Notes: generated from the sequence alone by a model not told the origin. A DNA stretch of 39,128 bases from an uncultured Oscillospiraceae bacterium (GCA_910588135.1 CAJUOT010000026.1:1-39128), one strand, 5' to 3'; positions 1 through 7,199 are shown, counted from the stretch's first letter. Translations and numbers: made by a program.

Positions 1-2
1 AG

Positions 3-407
3 CGGGAGCGCCGGGAGTCCATCCTCCAGGCCGAGGGCCAGAAGCAGTCCCAGATCCTGGTGGCCGAGGGCGAGAAGCAGTCCGCCATCCTCCGGGCCGA
101 CGCCGCCAAGCAGGCCAAGATCATGGAGGCCGAGGCGGAAAAGACTGCCAAGATTCTGGCCGCCGAGGCCGAGTCCGAGGCCATCCTGAAGGTGCAGCAG
201 GCCACCGCCGACGCCATCAAGCTCATCAACGAGGCCGCCCCCGGCGAGGGCGTGCTGAAGATCAAAGCCCTGGAGGCCTTCCAGAAGGCCGCCGACGGCC
301 GGGCCACCAAGATCATCATCCCCAGCGAGCTCCAGGGGCTGGCCGGCCTGTGCGCCAGCGCCAAGAGCGTGTTCGACACCGTGGAGCCCAACCAGCCCAA
401 GAAGTAG
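3..407 (+). CDS. SPFH/band 7 (stomatin/QmcA-like) protein, C-terminal part
   Basis: This is the 3' part of a gene that begins before the window; the frame is open from base 3 and stops with TAG at 405-407 (134 residues visible). The first part is a long charged Ala/Glu/Lys helix with repeats of the type AEGEKQSAIL and AEAEKTAKIL, the coiled-coil stalk that follows the SPFH domain in stomatin/QmcA/HflK proteins. It ends in the family's usual tail (LEAFQKAADGRATKIIIPSE). Family knowledge: membrane-anchored scaffold proteins that oligomerise and organise membrane domains or proteases. The membrane anchor and SPFH domain lie outside the window, so the subfamily cannot be fixed. A DUF4177 gene follows 16 bases downstream, probably co-transcribed. 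Confidence 0.88.
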   Translation, partial: RERRESILQAEGQKQSQILVAEGEKQSAILRADAAKQAKIMEAEAEKTAKILAAEAESEAILKVQQATADAIKLINEAAPGEGVLKIKALEAFQKAADGRATKIIIPSELQGLAGLCASAKSVFDTVEPNQPKK

Positions 408-423
408 GAACCTGTTCCGCGCC

Positions 424-606
424 ATGTACGAGTACAAATATGTCCCCGTGGAGCGGGAGGGCTGGATTTTCGCCGAATTTCCCAACTACCGGGAGATCAT
501 CGACCAGGAAGCCGCCCAGGGCTGGCGGTACGCGGGCTGGATGCCTGTGGACGTCACCAGCGGGGCCATGACCAAGCTGGATTTGATCTTCGAGCGGGAA
601 GTGTAA
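424..606 (+). CDS. DUF4177-type small protein
   Basis: A 60-residue protein starting MYEYKYVPVE and ending LIFEREV. The pattern (an N-terminal strand YEYKYV, then a helix with an 'AAQGWRYAGW' motif, then a final strand 'KLDLIFERE') fits the short DUF4177 family, in which 'G-W' after a helix is the most conserved feature. Its role is unknown. It starts 16 bases after the SPFH stop and is followed directly by a strong terminator, so it is the last gene of the SPFH transcript. It is a complete small gene, not a fragment. Confidence 0.8.
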   Translation: MYEYKYVPVEREGWIFAEFPNYREIIDQEAAQGWRYAGWMPVDVTSGAMTKLDLIFEREV

Positions 607-610
607 ATAA

Positions 611-643
611 AGGAGCGGTTCCATCTGGAACCGCTCCTTTTTA
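611..643. terminator. Bidirectional rho-independent terminator
   Basis: A 12-bp perfect stem AGGAGCGGTTCC / GGAACCGCTCCT with a 4-base loop is followed by TTTTT on the plus strand. On the minus strand it is followed by TTTATTTA. It sits between the convergent DUF4177 (+) and PTS IIA (-) genes and can serve both. Confidence 0.9.
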
Positions 644-656
644 CGCGCGCGAAGCG

Positions 657-1181
657 TCAGCCCTTTTTCACCTTCAGCACGTCATCCCCCACCTGGACGG
701 GGCCGGTCTTGACCGGCTCCACCCCGGCGAAGTCGTCGGAGTTGGTGACGGCGGTGATGATGGTGGTGGGGTGGCCCGCCGCCTTGATGACCTCCAGGTC
801 CATGGTGAGCAGGGGGTCGCCCTTTTTCACCTGCTGGCCCTCGGTGACCAGCATGGTGAAGCCCTGGCCCTTCATGTCCACGGTGTCCACGCCGCAGTGC
901 ACCAGCAGCTCCATGCCCTCGCTCTCCAGCCCCACGGCGTGGAGGGTGTCGGGCACCTGGCTGACGGTGCCGTCCACAGGGGAATACACCTTGCCGTCCT
1001 CCGGCTCAATGCCGCAGCAGAAGCCCACGAAGCCCTGGCTGAACGCCGGGTCGGGGATATCGGCCATCGGGATGGCGCTGCCCTTGGCCACCGCGCCCAC
1101 CAGCAGCTCCGCGCCCGCCTTGGCGGCGGGGGCGGGCTCCTCACCCAGCAGGCCCTTTTTCAGCTTGTCAAAAAATCCCAT
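657..1181 (-). CDS. PTS sugar transporter subunit IIA (glucose/GlcNAc type)
   Basis: A 174-residue EIIA of the glucose superfamily. Start at ATG 1181-1179, with AAGGA about nine bases upstream; a longer open frame exists but lacks a site. The order matches E. coli EIIA-Glc: a short amphipathic N-terminus, 'SPVDGTV', the first active-site histidine (H81 in DTLHAVGL) and the phospho-accepting H95 in VHCGVDTVDMKGQGF, then 'GDPLLTMDL'. Role: takes phosphate from HPr and passes it to the IIB domain of a sugar permease; in Firmicutes it is often a separate protein. It lies downstream of the NagE-like IICB gene on the same strand, separated by 116 bases that contain a 13-bp hairpin. Adjacency argues that it is the phosphodonor of that permease. 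Confidence 0.93.
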   Translation of the reverse strand: MGFFDKLKKGLLGEEPAPAAKAGAELLVGAVAKGSAIPMADIPDPAFSQGFVGFCCGIEPEDGKVYSPVDGTVSQVPDTLHAVGLESEGMELLVHCGVDTVDMKGQGFTMLVTEGQQVKKGDPLLTMDLEVIKAAGHPTTIITAVTNSDDFAGVEPVKTGPVQVGDDVLKVKKG

Positions 1182-1214
1182 GACGGTTCTTCCTTTCCAA
1201 ATCAAATACAAAGC

Positions 1215-1245
1215 GCCGCGGGCGGGCTTGCGGCCCGCCCGCGGC
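1215..1245 (-). other. Strong intergenic hairpin between IICB and IIA genes
   Basis: A perfect 13-bp G+C stem (1215-1227 with 1233-1245) with a 5-base loop. On the minus strand it follows the IICB stop and is not followed by a T-run, so it is unlikely to be a full terminator. More likely it is an mRNA-processing or stability hairpin, or a partial attenuator, that sets the IICB:IIA ratio (inference). Confidence 0.55.
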
Positions 1246-1297
1246 AGAGTTTACTCACAAGAGGAACCAGCTCCTGTGCCGTTGAAACACAGAGACC

Positions 1298-2776
1298 TTA
1301 CAGCATCTTCTTCAGCTCGTCGTACACGAACTGAACCTTCGGGCCAATGATGACCTGGCAGGCGTTCTTGCTGGGACGGATGACGCCAGCCGCGCCGGCG
1401 GCCTTGACGGCCTTCTCATTGATGCCGGTGTAGTCCTTGATCTCGAAGCGCAGACGAGTGGTGCAGTAGTCCACGGCGGAGACGTTCTCCTTGCCGCCCA
1501 CGGCAGCCAGCACGCCGGCGGCGATGGCGGTGAAGTCGTTGTTGGCCAGGACAATCTTGGCCTCCTCGGCCTCGGCGTCCTCATCCTCATTGCCCGGGGT
1601 CTTCAGGTTGAACTTCTTGATGGCGAAGTAGAACACCAGATAGAACACCACGAAGGCCGCGATGCCCATGGGGAGGATCAGCCAAGTGTTGTTGGCGGCG
1701 GGCAGGGAGGCGGAGAACACCAGGTCGGTGGCGCCGGCGGAGAACATGAAGCCCGCGCGGAAGCCCAGAGCCGTGGTGACAGCGGCAAAGATGCCGTACA
1801 GCAGGGCGTAGACCACGTACAGGGGGAACGCGGTGAACATGAACGCGAACTCGAAGGGCTCGGTGACGCCGCAGATGAACGCGCAGACGGCGGCGGACAG
1901 CACGATGCCGATGGCGACCTTCTTATTCTTGGCGGCGCGGACCATGGCCACAGCCGCGCCCGCGATGCCGAACATCATGCAGGGGAAGAAGCCGGCCATG
2001 TACATACCCACGGACCAGTTGGCGTTCTGGGCAACCTCACCCATGGGATTCCAGTAGGCGGTCAGATCGCCGATACCGATGGTATCGAACCAGAACACGT
2101 TGTTCAGGGCGTGGTGCAGGCCGGTGGGGATGAGCAGACGGTTCAGGAAGGTGTACAGGCCAACGCCGACAAAGCTCAGGCTCTTGATGGCATTGCCCAC
2201 GGCAACCAGGGCGCCGAAGATGATGGGCCACACGAACAGCAGGACGACAGAGGCCGCGATGGACGCCACGGCGGTGACAATGGCCACGCAGCGCTTGCCG
2301 CTGAAGAAGGCCAGGAAGTCGGGCAGCTTGGTGTTCTTGAACTTGTTGTAGCAGGTGGCGCCGATGAGACCCGCGATGATGGCGGGGAACACGTTCTCGA
2401 ACTTCTCAAAGGCCAGCAGCTTGACGCGGTCGTCCGCGATGGAGGGCATGATGGTGGTGACCACGCCGGGGGACAGCAGGGTCTTCATCATCAGGAAGCT
2501 GACCAGGCCGGCCAGGGCGGAGGTCCCGTCCTTATCGTCGGCCATGCCAACGGCCACGCCGATGACGAACAGCCAGTGCATGTTGTCGATGAGCGCGCCG
2601 CCGGCCTTGACCAGCAGGAAGCCCACGATGTACGCCGCGCCGGAAGTGGGCGCGTCAGGCACGCCCATGACGCCGGGGGCCAGGGCGTAGCCCAGGCCCA
2701 TCAAAATACCGCAGATGGGAAGGGCCGCTACGGGCAGCATCAGAGACTTGCCCAGCTTTTGCAGGAACTTATACAT
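1298..2776 (-). CDS. nagE: PTS transporter subunit IICB, N-acetylglucosamine/glucose type
   Basis: A 492-residue membrane permease. Start ATG 2776 with GGGAGG ten bases upstream. The N-terminal 400 residues are the multi-helix IIC domain with the family signatures 'LPDFLAFFSGKR', 'LLIPTGLHHALN', 'GVTEPFEF' and 'GFMFSAGATD'. An acidic linker (NEDEDAEAEE) leads to a IIB domain with its phospho-cysteine, C438, in YCTTRLRFEIKD. Role: imports and phosphorylates an amino sugar or glucose at the membrane, using HPr and the IIA encoded just downstream. Similarity in order and motifs is closest to NagE/NagP, but GlcNAc versus glucose cannot be settled by reading. Unlike E. coli NagE, the IIA domain is not fused. 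A promoter with a palindromic operator candidate lies upstream (2854-2891). Confidence 0.9.
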   Translation of the reverse strand: MYKFLQKLGKSLMLPVAALPICGILMGLGYALAPGVMGVPDAPTSGAAYIVGFLLVKAGGALIDNMHWLFVIGVAVGMADDKDGTSALAGLVSFLMMKTLLSPGVVTTIMPSIADDRVKLLAFEKFENVFPAIIAGLIGATCYNKFKNTKLPDFLAFFSGKRCVAIVTAVASIAASVVLLFVWPIIFGALVAVGNAIKSLSFVGVGLYTFLNRLLIPTGLHHALNNVFWFDTIGIGDLTAYWNPMGEVAQNANWSVGMYMAGFFPCMMFGIAGAAVAMVRAAKNKKVAIGIVLSAAVCAFICGVTEPFEFAFMFTAFPLYVVYALLYGIFAAVTTALGFRAGFMFSAGATDLVFSASLPAANNTWLILPMGIAAFVVFYLVFYFAIKKFNLKTPGNEDEDAEAEEAKIVLANNDFTAIAAGVLAAVGGKENVSAVDYCTTRLRFEIKDYTGINEKAVKAAGAAGVIRPSKNACQVIIGPKVQFVYDELKKML

Positions 2777-2821
2777 AACTCAAATTCCTCCCTCTCATAA
2801 AATTGAATTTCTAAAGAGGAT

Positions 2822-2847
2822 TCGATCCCCGCTGGTCCGGGGATCGA
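2822..2847 (-). promoter_or_regulatory. 5'-leader stem-loop of the nagE transcript
   Basis: A perfect 10-bp stem (2822-2831 with 2838-2847) with a 6-base loop, about ten bases after the predicted transcription start of nagE. Glucose-class PTS operons in Firmicutes often carry RNA antiterminator (RAT) elements here, but no U-tract terminator overlaps this stem. A 5' mRNA stabiliser or protein-binding hairpin is therefore at least as likely. Confidence 0.45.
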
Positions 2848-2853
2848 GCTCTT

Positions 2854-2891
2854 GTTAACAGTATGTTAACACACTTTTTGCCAAATGAAAA
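2854..2891 (-). promoter_or_regulatory. nagE promoter with GTTAAC palindrome (operator candidate)
   Basis: On the minus strand, TTTTCA (2886-2891), a 17-bp spacer and TAACAT (2863-2868) form a moderate sigma-A promoter. The -10 is embedded in GTTAAC-AGTAT-GTTAAC (2854-2870), two palindromic hexamers 11 bases apart centre to centre. A regulator bound there would block the -10, as expected for sugar-responsive repression (inference). Confidence 0.5.
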
Positions 2892-2979
2892 GAGTTTTCA
2901 GAAGAAATACTAAAAATCTCAAAGACCTCCAAATTTTTCATTTTGCTTTTGTGCAAATCGCCAGCCGATTCTCCCATTT

Positions 2980-3603
2980 TCAGGAAAAACAGGGCTCCAC
3001 TGCCGCCCAGATTCGCCGGGCCACCTCGTCCTCGGAACCGGTGCCGTCCACCACGGCCACCCTTTCCACACCCTCCAGCCGCTCAAAGGCCCGGAAATAC
3101 AGCTCCCTGGTTTTGCGCAGCCGGTCCTCCCGGTCGAAAATTTCTTCCACCACGCGGTTTTTATGGATGCGCTCCAGCGCGGTCTCCACCGGCACGTCCA
3201 GGAACACGGTGAGGGTGGGCCGCAGCAGCCCCGCGCTGACGGCGTTGGCCTGAATGACCCAGTCCATGTCCATGTCCACGCTGTGATAGGCGTAGGAGGA
3301 GAAATAGTACCGGTCGGACACCACGGTGATCCCCTGGTCGATGGCGGCGCACAGGCCGTCCACCCCGTTGACCAGATGGTCAATGCGGTCGGCGGCGTAG
3401 AGCGCGGCGATCACCCGGTTGTCGGCGGTGACCCGCCCCGTAAAAATCTGGCGGATCAGTGAGCCCACCGGGCCGCCGGTGGGCTCCCGCGTGTCCCGGC
3501 AGGGGATGCCCAGAGCCCGCAGCCGCTCCATCAGCGGGCCCATCTGGCTGCTCTTGCCCGAGCCGTCGATGCCCTCCAGCACAATGAATTTTCCCTTTTC
3601 CAT
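2980..3603 (-). CDS. tmk: Thymidylate kinase (dTMP kinase)
   Basis: A 207-residue nucleoside monophosphate kinase. Start ATG 3603 (MEKGKFIVLEG), with GGGAGGAG upstream; a 33-base longer open frame lacks a site. Motifs: P-loop GIDGSGKSS at residues 10-18, the DRYYFSSYAYHS segment that holds the dTMP-binding DR(Y/F) motif, and a lid-like stretch with RIHKNR and FDRED. Reaction: dTMP + ATP to dTDP + ADP in the cytosol, the step feeding DNA synthesis. The sequence between DRYYF and the C-terminus diverges from the textbook 'DRYvdSS-AYQG', so it may belong to a Tmk-like dNMP kinase subgroup; Tmk is still the best call. It lies 37 bases downstream of the MscS gene. Confidence 0.85.
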   Translation of the reverse strand: MEKGKFIVLEGIDGSGKSSQMGPLMERLRALGIPCRDTREPTGGPVGSLIRQIFTGRVTADNRVIAALYAADRIDHLVNGVDGLCAAIDQGITVVSDRYYFSSYAYHSVDMDMDWVIQANAVSAGLLRPTLTVFLDVPVETALERIHKNRVVEEIFDREDRLRKTRELYFRAFERLEGVERVAVVDGTGSEDEVARRIWAAVEPCFS

Positions 3604-3640
3604 GGCGCAGCGCTCCTCCCGCCCGTCTGTGGGCACACAG

Positions 3641-4480
3641 TTATTCCTTTACCATATGTACGTTCACATGGGGATAGGTCATCTCGATGCCCGCCTGGTC
3701 GAAGGCGGCCTTCATGCCGTCCATCAGGTCGAAGTACACCGTCCAGTAGTCGGCGTTGGCGCACCACACCCGAAGGACGTACCCGACGGCGCTGTCGCCG
3801 TAGCTGTCCACGTGGACGGCGGGCTCAGGCTCGGCCAGCGCCAGGGGATGGTCTGCCGCCATTGTTTTCAGCAGGGCTATGACCTGCCCGGGGGGCGCGT
3901 CATAGCCGGCGGACACCTTCAGCTCCACCCGGCGGGTGGGCTGGGCGGAGAAATTGGTGATGTTGGCGGACACAATGGTGCTGTTGGGCAGCTGCACCAG
4001 CTTGTTGTCCGGGGTGGTGAGCTTGGTGTAAAACACCCCGATCTCCTCCACCGTGCCCGAGCAGCCCCCGGCGTCCACGAAGTCCCCCACCGAGAAGGGG
4101 TGGGAGGCCAGAATCTGCATCCCCCCCGCCACGTTGGACAGGAAATTCTGCAGCGCCAGCGAGAAGGCCAGCCCGGCCACCGACAGCAGCGCCACCAGCG
4201 ACGTGACCTCAATGTCCAGGCAGCCCAGCACGATGATGGCCGCCACCGCCCACAGCACGCCCCGAAGCAGGCTCCGGATCAGCCGCTGAAGGGGCGCGTC
4301 CAGCCTGGAGCGGCCCAGGGCCCGGTCCAGCACCTTTGTCAGCACCTTGACCGCCACCAGGCTGATTACAGCGGACAAAACCGCGCTGAAAATATTACTG
4401 GCGGTTATGCTCTCAATGCTGCTCCACAGGCTTTCCGCTGTCTCCCCGTCCGGCACGAGGGCAGCCAGAATGATGGGCAT
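3641..4480 (-). CDS. MscS-family mechanosensitive ion channel
   Basis: A 279-residue small-conductance channel. Start ATG 4480 with AGGAGG seven bases upstream. Three hydrophobic segments precede the family pore and beta-domain signature: 'LQNFLSNVAGGMQI', 'HPFSVGDFVDAGG', 'GTVEEIGVFYTKL', 'VQLPNSTIVSANITNFS'. Role: opens under membrane tension to release solutes during osmotic downshock. Length matches E. coli MscS (286). Its own promoter (TTGCGC-17-TAAGAT) lies just upstream. The thymidylate kinase gene follows on the same strand, so the pair may be co-transcribed although functionally unrelated. Confidence 0.93.
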   Translation of the reverse strand: MPIILAALVPDGETAESLWSSIESITASNIFSAVLSAVISLVAVKVLTKVLDRALGRSRLDAPLQRLIRSLLRGVLWAVAAIIVLGCLDIEVTSLVALLSVAGLAFSLALQNFLSNVAGGMQILASHPFSVGDFVDAGGCSGTVEEIGVFYTKLTTPDNKLVQLPNSTIVSANITNFSAQPTRRVELKVSAGYDAPPGQVIALLKTMAADHPLALAEPEPAVHVDSYGDSAVGYVLRVWCANADYWTVYFDLMDGMKAAFDQAGIEMTYPHVNVHMVKE

Positions 4481-4512
4481 GGGCCCGCCTCCTCTCTATG
4501 TGTATGGGAGAT

Positions 4513-4541
4513 ATCTTACCATGAACCGGCCCCGGGCGCAA
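4513..4541 (-). promoter_or_regulatory. Promoter of the mscS-family gene
   Basis: Minus strand: TTGCGC (4536-4541), 17-bp spacer, TAAGAT (4513-4518), then about 33 bases to the ATG. The -35 sits four bases past the mtaB stop, so the channel gene can be transcribed on its own as well as by read-through from mtaB. Confidence 0.6.
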
Positions 4542-4544
4542 GGC

Positions 4545-5846
4545 TCACCCGTCTGCGGCCAGCACCGTCCCCGTCAGGGCGCCCCCCTCCGCGCCGGTGA
4601 TTCTCACGTCCGCCAGCCGGTTGTGAAGGGCCTCCCCCTGCGCCCGCACCAGGGCATAGTTGGGGGCGTGGCCCTGCCACAGCCCGCCCTTTTCCTCCTC
4701 AAAGAGCACGGGCAGAACCCGGCCCGCCTGCCCCTCCAGCCAGTCCCGCTCCATGTCCAGCCCCAGGGCGATGGCCCGGCGGGCCCGCTGCTCCCGCTCC
4801 TCCCGGGGCACCTGCCCGGGCATATCCGCCGCCGGGGTGCCGGGGCGGCGGGAGTAGGGAAACACGTGCATGGCGGTAAAGGCGCAGCGCTTGACAAACT
4901 CCAGGGTCTGGGCAAACTCCTCCTCCGTCTCGCCGGGAAAGCCGGTGATAAGGTCGGTGGTGATGCCGGGGTTTGGGAAGTATTCCCGCAGTAATTTCAC
5001 GCTCTTATAATACCGGACGGTATCATATTTCCGGTTCATCCGGGCCAGGGTGGCGTCGCAGCCCGACTGGAGGGACAGGTGGAAGTGGGGGCACAGGCTG
5101 GGCAGGGCGGCGGCGCGGCGGCAGAAGTCCTCCGTCACCGTTCTGGGTTCTAACGAGCCCAGCCGCACCCGCAGCCCCGGCGCGGCGGCGCAGACGGCCT
5201 CCACAAGGTCGATGAGGGACCGGCCTGTTTTCAGGTCCCGGCCCCAGGAGGAGATTTCAATCCCGGTGAGCACCACCTCCCGGTATCCCTCCCCGGCCAG
5301 CCTCCGGGCCTCCCCCGCCGCCTCCGCCGGCGGCAGGGAGCGCACCGGCCCCCGGGCGTAGGGGATGACGCAGTAGGAGCAGAAGTTGGCGCAGCCGTCC
5401 TCCACCTTGAGCATGGCCCGGGTCCGCCCCGCCGCCCCCCCGGCGGGGAGGCGTTCGAAGTCCCGCCGGGCCATAGCGCTGTCAACGGTCACCACTTGCC
5501 TGTCCCTGGCCTGAAAGAGCTTTTCCAGCTCGTCCAGAAACGCCATGCGCCCCGCCGAGCCGGACACCAGATCCACCCCCAGCGCCGCCACCGCCTCCGG
5601 GCCGGTCTGGGCGTAGCAGCCGCACACCGCCACCACCGCCCCGGGGGCGCGCTTCCGGGCGCGGCGGATGACATTGCGGCACTTCTTGTCGCTGACGGCG
5701 GTGACGGTGCAGGTGTTGACGATGTAGGCGTCCGCAGGGCCGTCAAAATCCGCCAGGGCGTGGCCCCGGCGCAGCAGCTCCCGCTCCATGGCCTGGGTCT
5801 CCACCTGGTTCACTTTGCAGCCCAGGGTATAGATGGCCACATTCAC
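4545..5846 (-). CDS. mtaB: tRNA (ms2)t6A37 methylthiotransferase MtaB
   Basis: A radical-SAM methylthiotransferase of 433 residues if started at GTG 5846. It converts t6A37 to ms2t6A37 in ANN-decoding tRNAs. The N-terminal UPF0004 domain has its cluster cysteines in IYTLGCKVNQ (C10), VNTCTVTA and VCGCYAQT; the radical-SAM motif is CANFCSYCVIPYARGP (CxxxCxxC). A C-terminal TRAM region closes the protein. The 'LGCKVNQVE' start and length separate MtaB from MiaB and RimO. Start choice: an ATG at 5879 lies inside the -10 box TATAAT of a near-consensus promoter, so it cannot be in the transcript; the GTG has GGGGGG-AG seven bases upstream. The MscS gene follows. Confidence 0.95.
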   Translation of the reverse strand: MNVAIYTLGCKVNQVETQAMERELLRRGHALADFDGPADAYIVNTCTVTAVSDKKCRNVIRRARKRAPGAVVAVCGCYAQTGPEAVAALGVDLVSGSAGRMAFLDELEKLFQARDRQVVTVDSAMARRDFERLPAGGAAGRTRAMLKVEDGCANFCSYCVIPYARGPVRSLPPAEAAGEARRLAGEGYREVVLTGIEISSWGRDLKTGRSLIDLVEAVCAAAPGLRVRLGSLEPRTVTEDFCRRAAALPSLCPHFHLSLQSGCDATLARMNRKYDTVRYYKSVKLLREYFPNPGITTDLITGFPGETEEEFAQTLEFVKRCAFTAMHVFPYSRRPGTPAADMPGQVPREEREQRARRAIALGLDMERDWLEGQAGRVLPVLFEEEKGGLWQGHAPNYALVRAQGEALHNRLADVRITGAEGGALTGTVLAADG

Positions 5847-5877
5847 GGCGGCTCCCCCCTGTTCACAGGTTTCCGCC

Positions 5878-5906
5878 ATTATACCACCTCAAAGGCCTGA
5901 TGGCAA
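5878..5906 (-). promoter_or_regulatory. mtaB: mtaB promoter
   Basis: Minus strand: TTGCCA (5901-5906), exactly 17 bp, TATAAT (5878-5883). The predicted start of transcription is near 5871, leaving a leader of about 25 bases before the GTG start. Confidence 0.8.
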
Positions 5907-5933
5907 CCGCTGCCGAGGAAGATAAAATTTGTA

Positions 5934-5962
5934 TTGACAGTTTACCATCCTTGGGGTAAAAT
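5934..5962 (+). promoter_or_regulatory. Strong promoter at the start of the A+T-richer islet
   Basis: TTGACA (5934-5939), 17-bp spacer, TAAAAT (5957-5962), close to sigma-A consensus. It diverges from the mtaB promoter (the -35 boxes are 27 bases apart) and reads into small unknown genes. Confidence 0.75.
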
Positions 5963-5993
5963 AAAATTACCCTGCTGGCCATCGCCCGCCAGC

Positions 5994-6233
5994 GTGGACT
6001 TCGGCGTGATTGATTCCAATGGCAGATTCTATTTATATAAAGGTGATATCAACCGGGTGGTTGACACTGATTCGGGTGTCGGTACTTTCCTCAGTTGGCT
6101 TGGAGCTCTTGGCAATGTAGGTTCAATTGCGGATGTTGCTGGTTTAATCAAAAATTATACAAAGGAAAAGTCCGCAGTTGTTATAGCCGTATCTATTCTT
6201 GCATCAACACTTAATTCAGCCCTGCAGAAGTAA
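5994..6233 (+). CDS. Hypothetical protein, possibly a gene remnant
   Basis: The frame is open upstream to 5934, but that TTG is the -35 box of a strong promoter, so translation must start later. GTG 5994 and GTG 6006 are the only in-frame candidates and neither has a clear ribosome site. The readable product (about 79 residues) runs 'DFGVIDSNGRFYLYKGD', then a Gly-rich hydrophobic stretch 'LSWLGALGNVGSIADV' and an Ala/Ser-rich C-terminal hydrophobic helix. Its codons are A+T-richer than the neighbours. I do not recognise a family. A true gene with a weak start, or the 3' remnant of a longer gene fused to a promoter, are both possible. Confidence 0.4.
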   Translation: MDFGVIDSNGRFYLYKGDINRVVDTDSGVGTFLSWLGALGNVGSIADVAGLIKNYTKEKSAVVIAVSILASTLNSALQK

Positions 6234-6362
6234 GAAAAATGGTGGTTCGAATCATATATGCTTATTATGAATGGAGAAATTTCAGCCGTAAGATATACCG
6301 TTGTGCAAAGCCTTACGGAATATCCCAAGGCGTGGCGGGTGTTTGAAAGGGTGCCTTAAACT
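6234..6362 (+). other. A+T-rich spacer with two overlapping very short frames
   Basis: Between the two small genes lie two overlapping frames without convincing ribosome sites. One is 6239-6346 (35 codons, starting MVVRIIYAYYEW). The other is 6258-6359 (33 codons, starting MLIMNGEISAV), which is in the same frame as the preceding ORF and ends three bases before the next ATG. An inverted repeat CCGTAAG...CTTACGG (about 6286-6317) could form a hairpin. None is called as a gene. Confidence 0.3.
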
Positions 6363-6683
6363 ATGAAACTGAGTAAAACCTGGGCAAAAGCGTTATATAT
6401 CTGCGGGTTTGTGTTTGCGGGCCTTTACGGGGTGGTCGTTCTGGCCGCCCTGCTGCTGGGACAGGAATACCCCCTGTTCATGTGGATCTTTCAGAGGAAG
6501 ATCCCACTGGCTGTACTGGGTCTGGTACTTGTCCTGATCTTGTGGTACGGGGAGTGGCAGTACCGCGCCTATCTCCCGGATCGTAAACTGCCTCAGTGGA
6601 TGGAAATGTCAGAAGGTGTATTAAAGATTGTGTGCCTGACCCTTGAAATAGTGCTTCTCCGGCAGGCAGTGCTTTCACTATAG
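6363..6683 (+). CDS. Hypothetical small membrane protein
   Basis: A 106-residue protein, ATG 6363 with GAAAGGGTG upstream. It has a basic N-terminus (MKLSKTWAK), two clear membrane helices (about residues 9-33 and 46-62) and a third weaker hydrophobic segment at the C-terminus. The linker after helix 2 is 'WYGEWQYRAYLPDRKLPQW'. No family recognised. It sits in the A+T-richer islet beside another small membrane protein, so the two may share a membrane or immunity-like role, but nothing in the sequence proves this. Confidence 0.65.
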   Translation: MKLSKTWAKALYICGFVFAGLYGVVVLAALLLGQEYPLFMWIFQRKIPLAVLGLVLVLILWYGEWQYRAYLPDRKLPQWMEMSEGVLKIVCLTLEIVLLRQAVLSL

Positions 6684-6780
6684 CGAGTGAGACCCGCCCC
6701 CGCTCCCCGGAGCGAGGGTAGGTTGGATCATTCTTCACAGACTGTGCGTGCGGTCGGGTTTGTGGAGTATTGAGGTATAT

Positions 6781-6990
6781 GTGCCCACACAAAAAGAAAG
6801 GGCGGTTTGCTTTTCAGTCATGAAAAATATGTACTACCCTGTTTTGATCATCATGGGCTTCCTTCTGGCCGGGATAGACGCGTGGATGATGGCGTGCGTG
6901 CGGGATAAGCTGCCGCTGGGCCTGTCCATCTTGTGCAAGGGCATTGTGATCGCGGTCATCCTGGTCTTAATTACCGTAGTTTTGAGATAG
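6781..6990 (+). CDS. Hypothetical small membrane protein
   Basis: About 69 residues from GTG 6781, which has GAGG five bases upstream; ATG 6820 (MKNMYYPVLIIMGF) is the alternative start and gives 56 residues. Two membrane helices dominate: 'YYPVLIIMGFLLAGIDAWMM' and, after the short basic loop VRDKLPLG, 'LCKGIVIAVILVLITVVL'. The protein ends with R. No family recognised. A strong terminator follows 20 bases after the stop, marking the end of the islet transcript. Confidence 0.55.
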   Translation: MPTQKERAVCFSVMKNMYYPVLIIMGFLLAGIDAWMMACVRDKLPLGLSILCKGIVIAVILVLITVVLR

Positions 6991-7009
6991 GGCAAGCGCC
7001 GGGGAATCC

Positions 7010-7047
7010 AAAGAGGGCCGTCCGGAACATCCGGGCGGCCCTCTTTC
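7010..7047 (+). terminator. Rho-independent terminator ending the islet
   Basis: A long stem pairs AAAGAGGGCCG-CCGGA with TCCGG-CGGCCCTCTTT (one mismatch), with a 3-base loop. A short T-tract (TTTC) follows. The next 120 bases, up to the yfbR promoter, hold no gene that I can support. Confidence 0.8.
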
Positions 7048-7170
7048 ATATGCGCCGATATGGCCGCGTGGCTTCTTCTCGCCGCCGGCGGCCTCCACTC
7101 CGCCGGCGCTGCTGACGGCTTCGTTGATGGTGCGCTCCCGTGCGGGGCGGGTCTTTTTTGCGCCTTGGGC

Positions 7171-7199
7171 TGTACATTTCCCTCCCGCCATGGTACAAT
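7171..7199 (+). promoter_or_regulatory. Promoter of the yfbR-like operon
   Basis: TGTACA (7171-7176), 17-bp spacer, TACAAT (7194-7199); the yfbR-like ATG follows 33 bases after the -10. A reasonable sigma-A site with a weak -35. Confidence 0.6.

Noticed and set aside
2822..2847. A classic RAT antiterminator and terminator before nagE
   Set aside because: The stem has no overlapping terminator or U-tract, which a GlcT-type switch requires.
6243..6252. GGTTCGAATC, a tRNA T-loop-like sequence in the islet
   Set aside because: Flanking bases do not form a T-stem and no acceptor, D or anticodon arms can be folded around it. At most a decayed attachment-site remnant.
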